Shown here in pieces: positions 1 through 5,783 of a stretch of 7,652 nucleotides of DNA (positions are counted from its first letter, which is position 1; each line of letters starts with the position of its first letter). Origin of the DNA: DATAAM01 sp036260075 (lineage in GTDB: Bacteria; Actinomycetota; Acidimicrobiia; Acidimicrobiales; JAHWLA01); contig DATAAM010000240.1 of assembly GCA_036260075.1 (NCBI GenBank), positions 1-7,652 of the forward strand, in the 5' to 3' direction. The position numbers and the translations under genes are program-made. Under the pieces are notes generated by a model, which was not told the DNA's origin, searched no databases, and worked only from the letters and a program-made list of their open reading frames with translations.

Positions 1-1
1 C

Positions 2-1786
2 ATCCTCGAGACGATCAGGGAGTACGGCCGTGAACGGCTGGAAGCCGTCGGCGAAGATGTCCAGTTCCGCGACCGTCACCTCGATCATTTCGCCACGCTC
101 GCCGGCGAGGCCGCGCCATCGCTCCTTACCGGGGAACAGGCGGCGAGCCTCGATCTGCTGCTGCCCGACCACGACAACCTGCGGGCGGCGCTCGAGTGGG
201 CCGACTCCGGCTTCGACGGGCACCGGCTGCTGCAGATGGCGGTCGATCTCACCTTCTTCTGGTTCCTGACGGGGCACTTCAACGAGGGCGACAAGTGGCT
301 GTCACGGGCGACCGCAGACGCACCGTCCCTCGACCGTGGACTCCGGGCCGAGGCTTGGTGGGGCCGCGCCTACCTCACCTTCTACGGCGGTGACTTCACC
401 GCCGCATACGAGCTGGCCGTGGAGGCCAAGGCGATGGCCGAGGCCGCGGGTGACGACGCCACCGTGGCGCGGGCGCTCGACACCATCGGCTCGCTCATGC
501 AACTCTCCGCGCCGAAGGCGGCTCTGCCGATCTTGCGTGACGCGGTCGAGCGGGCCCGGACACAACGCGACGACTGGTGCCTTGCCGACGCTCTTCAGAA
601 GTCCGCCTGGTGCCATCTCTGGCAGGACCGCTACGAGGATGCACTGCCGTTGCTGGACGAGGCGCTGGTGGTCGCTCGGCGGCTCGGGAACTCGTTCCTG
701 CTGTCCTGGCATTGGCTTGGATACGGGTTGGCGGCACTGCGGCGCGGCGAGCTGTCGGCGGCGCGACGGATGCTGGCCGACGCCGCCGGCGCCTCGGATT
801 CGGCTCCCGAGCCGAACACGAGGATCTTCGCCGCGTGGTTCCTTGCCGACGCCGAGCTCCAGGCGGGCAGGCACGCAGAAGCCGAGGCCATCCTCTCCGA
901 ATGCAGCCTCGACTTGGGCCGCGGCGGCGCTATCGCGTTCCACCGGACGTTCGTCCAGGCCCTCCTCGTCAGGGCGAAGGTGATCGCCGGCGGCAAGCCC
1001 GACATCGACGACGTCGACAGCCTGGTCGACCTCCTCGCTCGCTTCGCAGGCGAGGACAACCTGGTCAGCGAGGGCCACTTCGTCCCTGTGGTGGCCGAAG
1101 CGCTCGTCATCATCGGCGAGTCGGAGCGGGCACGCCCCCTTGTGCTGCGCCACCTCGAGGTGGCCGGCACGCTCGACAACCCGTTGATGCGAGGATGGTC
1201 GCACGGCCTGCTGGCGCGCGCCGCGCGGGCAGGCGGCGGCTTCGAGGCCGCCGAGGCCCATGCGCACGAGGCGCTCGCTGCATTCGCCGAACATGGCTTC
1301 GGGCCGGACGCCGTCGACGCGCTCGAGCTGGTCGCCGCCCTCGCCGGGGACGACCAGAGCTGGACCGAAGCGGCGCGGCTGCGTGGCGCGGCCGAGCAGA
1401 TCCGCGCTGACCGCGGGTGGCGCCGCTGGCCAATGCGGGCCGCAGCAGTTGCCGACGCCGATGCCGTCATCGACGCAGTCCTGGGCCCTGACGACGCCGC
1501 CGCGCTCCGGAGCGAAGGCGCGGGCCTCGACCTCGACGCCGCCATTGCCTACGCACGAAGAGCACGCGGTACGCGCGGACGACCGCCCACCGGATGGCGG
1601 AGCCTGACGCCGACCGAGCTCGACGTGGTGCGCCTCGTCACCGAAGGCCTCACCAACCCGCAGATCGGTGACCGCCTGTTCATCGCCAAGGCGACGGTCA
1701 AGACCCACCTTTCGCACATCTTCAGCAAGCTCGGAGTAGCCAGCCGGTCGGAATTGGCGGCTGAGGCAATCCGTCGCGGGATCTAG
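2..1786 (+). CDS. LuxR-family transcriptional regulator with TPR-like region, 5' end outside window
   Basis: The reading frame is open from the left edge (594 residues visible), so the start and the N-terminal part are missing. The first visible residues, ILETIREYGRERLEA, match the linker that follows the NB-ARC/AAA-type ATPase in large actinobacterial regulators. Next comes the usual DHDNLRAALEWA stretch, then about 400 residues of Ala/Leu/Glu-rich helical pairs resembling degenerate TPR repeats. The last 60 residues (nt 1604-1783) form a LuxR/GerE helix-turn-helix: LTPTELDVVRLVTEG, then NPQIGDRLFIAKATVKTHL, then SKLGVASRSEL. Proteins of this type are cytoplasmic; the ATPase and TPR region are thought to sense a signal and the C-terminal domain binds DNA. 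The ligand and targets cannot be read from the sequence. A RidA-family gene follows 24 bases downstream and is probably co-transcribed. Family assignment is firm; the missing N-terminal ATPase is inferred. Confidence 0.93.
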   Translation: MLETIREYGRERLEAVGEDVQFRDRHLDHFATLAGEAAPSLLTGEQAASLDLLLPDHDNLRAALEWADSGFDGHRLLQMAVDLTFFWFLTGHFNEGDKWLSRATADAPSLDRGLRAEAWWGRAYLTFYGGDFTAAYELAVEAKAMAEAAGDDATVARALDTIGSLMQLSAPKAALPILRDAVERARTQRDDWCLADALQKSAWCHLWQDRYEDALPLLDEALVVARRLGNSFLLSWHWLGYGLAALRRGELSAARRMLADAAGASDSAPEPNTRIFAAWFLADAELQAGRHAEAEAILSECSLDLGRGGAIAFHRTFVQALLVRAKVIAGGKPDIDDVDSLVDLLARFAGEDNLVSEGHFVPVVAEALVIIGESERARPLVLRHLEVAGTLDNPLMRGWSHGLLARAARAGGGFEAAEAHAHEALAAFAEHGFGPDAVDALELVAALAGDDQSWTEAARLRGAAEQIRADRGWRRWPMRAAAVADADAVIDAVLGPDDAAALRSEGAGLDLDAAIAYARRARGTRGRPPTGWRSLTPTELDVVRLVTEGLTNPQIGDRLFIAKATVKTHLSHIFSKLGVASRSELAAEAIRRGI

Positions 1787-1810
1787 CCCGCCCTATTGAC
1801 AGGAAGAACG

Positions 1811-2212
1811 ATGACCATCGAATGCATCCAACCCGCGGGGCTCATGGAGGTGCCGGGGCTGGCACAGGTGATTGTCGCCCGAGGCAGCCAGTTCGTCTTC
1901 ATCTCGGGCCAGACGCCTCTGACGGCCGACGGCGCCCTCGTGGGTGAGGGCAACCTTGGCGAACAGGCCCGGCACGTGTTCACCAACCTCAAGACTGCGC
2001 TCAGCGCTGCGAACGCCACGATCGCCGACGTCGTCCGAACCACCGTCTACGTCGTCGACTACACGCCCAACATGTTGGACGAGCTGTATCCCCCTGCGTA
2101 CGAGGTTTTCGGCGACGGGTTCACCGCAGGCACGTCGACGCTGCTCGGCGTGCAGTCGCTGTTCATGCCGGGGCAGCTTCTCGAGATCGACGCCATCGCC
2201 ATCCTCGACTGA
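1811..2212 (+). CDS. RidA (YjgF/YER057c/UK114) family protein without the catalytic Arg
   Basis: A 133-residue protein, the normal length for the Rid superfamily. Recognisable parts are FVFISGQTP (residues 28-36), the helix EQARHVFTNLKTAL (51-64), DVVRTTVYVVDY (73-84) and the closing strand LEIDAIAIL (124-132). Family members form trimers; RidA itself hydrolyses reactive enamine/imine intermediates such as 2-aminoacrylate in the cytoplasm. The arginine that defines active RidA (R105 in E. coli, usually R-S/T-x-V-x-V) aligns here with Ser109 in GTSTLLGVQSL, so deaminase activity is doubtful and the protein probably belongs to one of the Arg-less Rid subgroups. The ATG at 1811 is preferred over an in-frame TTG at 1796 because AGGAAG (1801-1806) sits just upstream of it. 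It follows the LuxR-type regulator closely on the same strand, so one operon is likely. Confidence 0.9.
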   Translation: MTIECIQPAGLMEVPGLAQVIVARGSQFVFISGQTPLTADGALVGEGNLGEQARHVFTNLKTALSAANATIADVVRTTVYVVDYTPNMLDELYPPAYEVFGDGFTAGTSTLLGVQSLFMPGQLLEIDAIAILD

Positions 2213-2643
2213 GCCGCGCCCGCCGACCCGGAGGGACGTCACCGATCGGTCCTATCGCGGTCCCTCGGCACCAAAAAAGGACGAGCCAGTCGGATGGCCG
2301 GAGGGGCGACGGTTGGGGTGTTCGCACCTGTCCCTGCGGGGTCGGACGCCTGTCCGACCCCGTCCGGCATGTAGGGCAGGGCGCGCAGCACCCGGCATGG
2401 GGTCGATCCGGTCCCCGGACACGACCCGTAGCTCGTGGACGAACGCCCTGAGCTTCCGCACTGCGTCGGAGGCGTGTTGGGGCGGTGTCACGCAGGCCGG
2501 TCGAGCGCCTCGGTGAGGTCTGCTCGCGGGCACGCAGCGCAGCGGCCTTGGCGTCGTCCTCCTGCGCGACCACGCGTCCTGCAACAGTTCCGGGTGCTCG
2601 TACCTCTCGGCAAGCGCGTCGACACCGGTCCCCGTCGTCACGC
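2213..2643. other. Gene-poor gap between converging genes, possible gene remnant
   Basis: No convincing intact gene. The stretch separates ridA (plus) from the first minus-strand cargo gene. It contains a strong hairpin (2337-2362) and an 8-base direct repeat CCGGCATG (2364-2371 and 2392-2399). On the minus strand, short pieces look protein-coding with GC-rich third positions but lie in different frames: ALAERYEHPELLQDAW (about 2570-2614), then VVAQEDDAKAAALRAREQ (about 2520-2573), then AVRKLRAFVHELRVVSGD (about 2408-2464). This pattern fits a decayed, frameshifted gene, although a chance effect of high GC is possible. An open minus frame of 129 codons (2252-2641, GTG start) spans the stretch, but it is Arg/Pro-rich, has no ribosome binding site and resembles nothing I know. 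Confidence 0.3.
2337..2362. terminator. Perfect 11-bp hairpin, possible bidirectional terminator
   Basis: The left arm CGGGGTCGGAC (2337-2347) and right arm GTCCGACCCCG (2352-2362) are exact reverse complements around a 4-base loop, GCCT. The hairpin lies 124 bases past the ridA stop and between two converging transcripts, where a terminator is expected. No T-run follows on either strand, as is common in high-GC actinobacteria. It could equally be a dispersed palindromic repeat. Confidence 0.4.
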
Positions 2644-3291
2644 TCAGAACTCATCCGCGGAGGAATGGCGCAGCCTGCGCGTGCCTAAGACACCGAACAC
2701 CAGCAGCACCATTGCGAGGGACGCAAGGCCCCAGACAGACAGCGAAGGAACCGCGCCACCAGGGTCGAGCGCGAGGTCGTCGAAACATTCACCCGAGCCG
2801 GATTGGACAACGACCTGAAATCGGATCTCGCAGATGTAGTCACCTGAGGTCTTCATCCCCCAACTCTCACGCCACTGCTGCGCGTCTTCTGTTGGGTCCG
2901 GGCTGGAGTCGCGCACGTAGGCGATTTGAGTCGACCCGCACTTGTGGGTGACGTCGACCATGCCAGGGGCCTCGGCGTCAGGCCTACGGGAGGTGTACCA
3001 GGCCCTGACGTTGATTCTTCGATTCTCACATCCATCCGGGACGGTGCACCTGACTCCCCAGGTGTACGTCAGTCCGTAGTCGACCTCCTCACAGACGTTC
3101 GGGGGCCCCATGCCAGAGCAATGTCCGGTTCCCTCCTCAGGGAGGGTCCATGTGGCAATGCAACTTTGCGGTTCTGGGTCGCCCTTCGCTGCGGTCGAGA
3201 AAACGATCGACAAGCACAGGATGAGAACTGCGGCACCGATGCGGGCAGCAATTGCCGGCGCACGACTCGGCAGTCCCCCGTCTTCATCCAT
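2644..3291 (-). CDS. Secreted Cys-rich protein with IPTL-like C-terminal sorting tail (putative exosortase cargo 1)
   Basis: A 215-residue protein with no family I recognise in its central part. Residues 17-35 (ARIGAAVLILCLSIVFSTAA) form a Sec signal peptide with likely cleavage after STAA. The mature part, about residues 36-178, holds eight cysteines (44, 58, 67, 82, 88, 118, 154, 169), suggesting up to four disulfides outside the membrane. The C-terminus is tripartite: VPSLSVWG at 181-188, a hydrophobic helix to about 203, then RRLRH at 205-209. It closely resembles the known IPTL-CTERM signal (IPTLxxWG), which is handled by exosortases. The ATG at 3291 is chosen because GGAGGG (3300-3305) lies 8 bases upstream and because it puts the signal peptide near the N-terminus; the frame stays open further upstream, to 3435. 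It lies 91 bases behind cargo 2 and downstream of the exosortase on the same strand. GC content is visibly lower than in neighbouring genes. Confidence 0.82.
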   Translation of the reverse strand: MDEDGGLPSRAPAIAARIGAAVLILCLSIVFSTAAKGDPEPQSCIATWTLPEEGTGHCSGMGPPNVCEEVDYGLTYTWGVRCTVPDGCENRRINVRAWYTSRRPDAEAPGMVDVTHKCGSTQIAYVRDSSPDPTEDAQQWRESWGMKTSGDYICEIRFQVVVQSGSGECFDDLALDPGGAVPSLSVWGLASLAMVLLVFGVLGTRRLRHSSADEF

Positions 3292-3342
3292 TCTGGGCCC
3301 CCTCCTCAAACAGAATGAAAGATCGCTGCAGGCGGCGACGCC

Positions 3343-3356
3343 CACCGGCAACGGTG
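3343..3356. repeat. Small inverted repeat between the two cargo genes
   Basis: CACCG (3343-3347) and CGGTG (3352-3356) are reverse complements around a 4-base loop. It lies 26 bases beyond the cargo 2 stop on the minus strand. It could be a weak attenuator between the two cargo genes, but a 5-bp stem without a T-run may be chance. I see no convincing promoter for cargo 1 in this 91-base gap. Confidence 0.2.
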
Positions 3357-3382
3357 ATGAAGCAGTCGTTTGTTCGTCGCCG

Positions 3383-3865
3383 TCAGCCGGCAGCGATACG
3401 TCGCCTGAGCGCGAGCCAGCCGCCCAGGGCGACAAAGCTGCCGAACCCTGCGATGGACGCCAGTCCGTCGATTGGGACGGTTGGGTTCTGCGGGTAGTTG
3501 GGCACGCCCGGATCCGGCCCGACCGAACTGCAGGTTGCCACGGTCAGTGTGTGCGTGCCGCTGCAGCTCCCTGTGCCGGCGGCCGTGTGCGACTTCGGCT
3601 TCGCTTGCGTGCACACGAAGAGGAATGTGCTGCAGAACACGAATGTGCCGTTCGGGCATGTCGCCACTGCGGCATCGGCTCCGGTGACCGTCACGCGAAG
3701 TTTGCCGTTCGCTTCGCACTCGAAGTTGCATGTCGTGGCCCCGAATGTCGTGCAGGCTCCGGCAGCGGCCGGCTCCGGCGCGAGCACCATCGCACCCGCG
3801 ACGCAGACAAGGCTCGCGATGAACGCGCGAACGAGTGTGACAAGGCGAATCCGTCCCCCCGACAT
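3383..3865 (-). CDS. Small secreted Cys-rich protein with VP/helix/RRR C-terminal tail (putative exosortase cargo 2)
   Basis: A 160-residue protein of unknown function. A Sec signal peptide spans residues 8-35 (hydrophobic AFIASLVCVAGAMVLA, then PEPAAA|GA as probable cleavage site). The mature domain, about 36-118, is rich in Thr, Ala, Gly and Val and has eight cysteines (38, 46, 50, 70, 78, 85, 101, 112), including a CxxxC pair at 46/50. A Pro/Asn linker (PDPGVPNYPQNPT) leads to the tail: VPIDG at 130-134, a hydrophobic stretch LASIAGFGSFVALGGWLAL (135-153) and RRR at 154-156. This is the layout of PEP-CTERM-type sorting signals. The ATG at 3865 is preferred to a TTG at 3880 because a G-run (3871-3878) serves as ribosome binding site 5 bases upstream. 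The exosortase gene lies directly upstream, 146 bases away, and a second cargo gene follows. Structure, pilin-like or adhesive roles are possible but not shown. Confidence 0.8.
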   Translation of the reverse strand: MSGGRIRLVTLVRAFIASLVCVAGAMVLAPEPAAAGACTTFGATTCNFECEANGKLRVTVTGADAAVATCPNGTFVFCSTFLFVCTQAKPKSHTAAGTGSCSGTHTLTVATCSSVGPDPGVPNYPQNPTVPIDGLASIAGFGSFVALGGWLALRRRIAAG

Positions 3866-3883
3866 GCTGTCCCCCCCCAAACA

Positions 3884-3897
3884 CGGACGTTTGTCCG
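3884..3897. promoter_or_regulatory. Inverted repeat over the predicted start of cargo transcription
   Basis: CGGAC (3884-3888), a 4-base spacer GTTT and GTCCG (3893-3897) form a short palindrome. It falls just past the predicted -10 box of the cargo promoter, where a repressor operator or a 5'-UTR hairpin would act. No regulator gene for it is seen in the window. Confidence 0.3.
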
Positions 3898-3898
3898 A

Positions 3899-3927
3899 AT
3901 TGTGCCCTCCGGGATTTCGTTTGTAAA
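3899..3927 (-). promoter_or_regulatory. Candidate sigma-70-type promoter for the cargo genes
   Basis: On the minus strand, TTTACA (3927-3922, 5 of 6 matches to the -35 consensus) is followed after exactly 17 bases by CACAAT (3904-3899, 4 of 6 matches to the -10 consensus). Transcription would start near 3892, leaving a 5' leader of about 27 bases before the cargo 2 ATG at 3865. The AT-rich patch stands out in a GC-rich gap of 146 bases behind the exosortase gene. This would let the cargo genes be expressed independently of the enzyme. Confidence 0.45.
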
Positions 3928-4011
3928 GGATGAATGGCCGGGTGCTGCAAGGTTTGCGTCAGCTTTGGCGTCGAGCCCGTCAGCGGCCCGCCGCCAGGGC
4001 GCGATGGCGGA

Positions 4012-5130
4012 TCAGCGAGGCCGCCGGGTCTTGCCCTTTCGTCGCCGTCTGCTGCGTGCCGCAGCGCGCTCGTACCGCCGCTCTTCCTCTCGGCGCGCCC
4101 GTTGGAGCCACAGGTGCCAGACCACGAGGGAGATGCCGACGTGCAGCGCCAGTGTGAGCGGGAACGAGATGCCGTCGCTGTAGAGCCACAGCCCCCCACC
4201 GGTGCCGCCGCCGGAGCGGACACGGGTGGTCGTCCTCCAGAGCTGGGTGACGACCTGGAGCGCCATGACAGTTGGAACGCCCCAGCGCAGGACGCCGCGC
4301 AGCCGTGTCCGGAAGTCGATTCCGGGCGAGGCCAGGAACAGGGCGACGACAGCGGCGAACTGGGCGTAGGTGGTCATGTAGGTGACGAAGGCCCTCTCCT
4401 CGTTGGCGCCGAGAACGGTGAGCCGCCCGCCCCAGAGGACATGAGTCAACGCACCCGTGGGGACGCGCAGCACCCGGTAGTACAGGTCGGCGCCGTGCGC
4501 CCACAGGCCGAGCACGGCAAAGGCGAGCAGCTGGCCGGCGACGACGATCGCGGTGGTCGTCGGCCCGGGCAGGGCGACGGCGCCCCGCCGCAACATCACC
4601 CCCCGGGCGTCGGACGTCCACCACACCCAGGCGAACCAGAGCAGGCCGGTCCCGGCCACGAAGAACACCTGCCACCAGTACATGTGCACGGCGTCGAACG
4701 AAGCTCGGGCGTGGAGCCCGACCCACCCGAGCGTGACGAGGCGCAGGACGTTGACGACGAACAGCACCGGAAGGCCTGCGGCCACGCCGAACACGCGGTT
4801 GCGCCTTGACGTGGGATAGGCGACGACAGCCGCCGTGTACGTCGCCATGACGAGCATGGCGGTGCACCCGTCGTCGATGACGTAGCGGAACAGGTTGTCG
4901 CCGTCGACGAACCGGACGTGGGCCCCGGGCTCGGCGGCCGCGTCGAGGCCACCCAGGTTCGACAGCCACACGACGATGTGGGCAAGGGCCCCGCGGAGCC
5001 AGCGCGACGACGGTTGCACAACGCTCCACCCCACAGCGAGCGCGGCACCGACGCACAGGAACCGGACCGGGAAGCGGACCTCCGGGCGCCGGAAGAACGG
5101 CGTGGGCGCGGCGACGGACCCGGACGTCAC
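4012..5130 (-). CDS. Exosortase/archaeosortase-family transpeptidase
   Basis: A 372-residue polytopic membrane protein. The core shows the three conserved residues of the family: Cys89 in DDGCTAMLVMATYTA, Arg130 in VVNVLRLVTLGW, and His149 in FDAVHMYWWQVFFVAG, each next to a membrane helix and in the usual order. Family members cut C-terminal VP/PEP-like signals of exported proteins at the outer face of the membrane and are thought to transfer them to an acceptor. Predicted helices lie near residues 21-40, 47-60, 88-104, 112-138, 152-171, 193-210, 255-268, 281-297 and 322-342, with a very basic cytoplasmic tail (350-372). The part after residue 180, with about four more helices, goes beyond the minimal core. 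The GTG at 5130 is chosen over one at 5217 because GAGGGGGG (5137-5144) lies 6 bases upstream and the extra N-terminal residues look non-coding. Two proteins with matching tails are encoded just downstream. The subfamily cannot be named from the sequence alone. Confidence 0.88.
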   Translation of the reverse strand: MTSGSVAAPTPFFRRPEVRFPVRFLCVGAALAVGWSVVQPSSRWLRGALAHIVVWLSNLGGLDAAAEPGAHVRFVDGDNLFRYVIDDGCTAMLVMATYTAAVVAYPTSRRNRVFGVAAGLPVLFVVNVLRLVTLGWVGLHARASFDAVHMYWWQVFFVAGTGLLWFAWVWWTSDARGVMLRRGAVALPGPTTTAIVVAGQLLAFAVLGLWAHGADLYYRVLRVPTGALTHVLWGGRLTVLGANEERAFVTYMTTYAQFAAVVALFLASPGIDFRTRLRGVLRWGVPTVMALQVVTQLWRTTTRVRSGGGTGGGLWLYSDGISFPLTLALHVGISLVVWHLWLQRARREEERRYERAAARSRRRRKGKTRRPR

Positions 5131-5187
5131 CTCAAGCCCCCCTCGTGCCCATCTGCACCCCCCGGCGCACAGCCCCCTGCGGAGACG

Positions 5188-5193
5188 ATTATC
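5188..5193 (-). promoter_or_regulatory. Possible -10 box for the exosortase gene
   Basis: GATAAT on the minus strand (5 of 6 matches to TATAAT) lies about 58 bases upstream of the GTG start at 5130, in a gap between a terminator-like hairpin and the gene. I see no good -35 box at 16-18 bases spacing, so this is a weak call. Confidence 0.3.
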
Positions 5194-5254
5194 CGCTCCG
5201 GCGCGGCCGAACGCCACCCACGATTCGCGGGTGCCGGCAGGTGCACGGGCAGTT

Positions 5255-5289
5255 CCCCACTCCCTTCCGGCCCGCAGAAGGGAGTGGGG
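5255..5289 (-). terminator. Perfect 13-bp hairpin, terminator candidate for the DUF1801 gene
   Basis: CCCCACTCCCTTC (5255-5267) and GAAGGGAGTGGGG (5277-5289) are exact reverse complements around a 9-base loop. The hairpin begins 13 bases after the stop of the minus-strand DUF1801 gene, the expected place for an intrinsic terminator, and separates it from the exosortase gene. There is no U-tract, so it would be of the hairpin-only type often found in high-GC actinobacteria. An RNA-processing or repeat element is the alternative. Confidence 0.55.
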
Positions 5290-5302
5290 TCACAGCCGGC
5301 GC

Positions 5303-5713
5303 CTACCTCGCTCGCCGAGCCTTCCCGCCGGATGTGTTGAGGGCGACCGCGGCACGGACCAGGGCCTTGAACGCGCCCGGGTCGACCTCCTCTCCCTCGT
5401 GGATGTCGATTGCGCGGCGCACGTTGCCGTCGAGGCTCGAGTTGAAGAGCTGCGCCGGGTCCTCCAACGAAGCCCCCTTGGCGAAGGTCAGCTTCACCGT
5501 CGACTTGTAGGACTCGCCGGTGCAGATGATCCCGTCGTGCGACCAGACGGGCGTGCCCCGCCACTTCCACTCCTCCACGACGTCGGGGGCTGCCTCCTTG
5601 ATGAGCCTGCGCATCCGGCTCAAGGCCTCGCCGCGCCAGTCGCCCAGCTCGGCGATCCTCTCGTCGATCAGCTCGGAAGCCGATCGGCCCTCGGTCGAAC
5701 CTGGCCTCTCCAT
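5303..5713 (-). CDS. DUF1801 domain-containing protein
   Basis: A 136-residue soluble protein without signal peptide or membrane helix. It matches the DUF1801 family (YdhG-like, with a fold related to YjbR/CyaY) over most of its length: IDERIAELGDWRGEALSRMR (16-35), then DVVEEWKWRGTPVWSHDGII (44-63), TVKLTFAKGASLEDPAQLFN (72-91) and GNVRRAIDIHEG (96-107). The molecular function of the family is not established; some relatives have been linked to intracellular iron handling, which cannot be judged here. The ATG at 5713 is supported by AGGAG (5720-5724) with 6 bases spacing. It follows the ABC permease gene after 70 bases on the same strand, so it may be its own unit or the tail of that operon. 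A hairpin right after its stop suggests transcription ends there. Confidence 0.88.
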   Translation of the reverse strand: MERPGSTEGRSASELIDERIAELGDWRGEALSRMRRLIKEAAPDVVEEWKWRGTPVWSHDGIICTGESYKSTVKLTFAKGASLEDPAQLFNSSLDGNVRRAIDIHEGEEVDPGAFKALVRAAVALNTSGGKARRAR

Positions 5714-5783
5714 GCACCTCTCCTGAAACGTCCGTCGGGACCGTAACAGCGACCAGGCAACCCTCGGGAAGCGGCGCCCCCGG

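Noticed and set aside
302..1717. Long minus-strand open frame of 471 codons opposite the LuxR-type regulator
   Set aside because: It lies fully antisense to a clearly recognised gene, has no family features and an odd Arg/Gly/Val-rich composition. Long antisense frames are expected at this GC content.
2252..2641. Minus-strand frame of 129 codons starting two bases after the cargo 1 stop
   Set aside because: The spacing is tempting for translational coupling, but the product is Arg/Pro-rich, has no ribosome binding site and reads as coding-like only in parts. It is listed as a possible remnant instead.
2213..2643. tRNA, CRISPR array or insertion sequence in the gap
   Set aside because: No cloverleaf, no regularly spaced repeats, no transposase fragment and no terminal inverted repeats with target duplication were found.
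3383..3865. Cargo 2 as an LPXTG-type sortase substrate or a lipoprotein
   Set aside because: There is no LPxTG motif before the C-terminal helix and no lipobox; the cysteine in the signal peptide (Cys21) lies within the hydrophobic core, not at a lipobox cleavage site.
3110..4183. Plus-strand open frame of 357 codons across the cargo genes
   Set aside because: Its product has no domain features, whereas the minus strand gives two proteins with signal peptides, sorting tails and ribosome binding sites in the same place.
3980..5056. Minus-strand open frame of 358 codons overlapping the exosortase gene in another frame
   Set aside because: Arg-rich shadow of the exosortase gene; it lacks membrane helices, and the exosortase frame carries the conserved residues.
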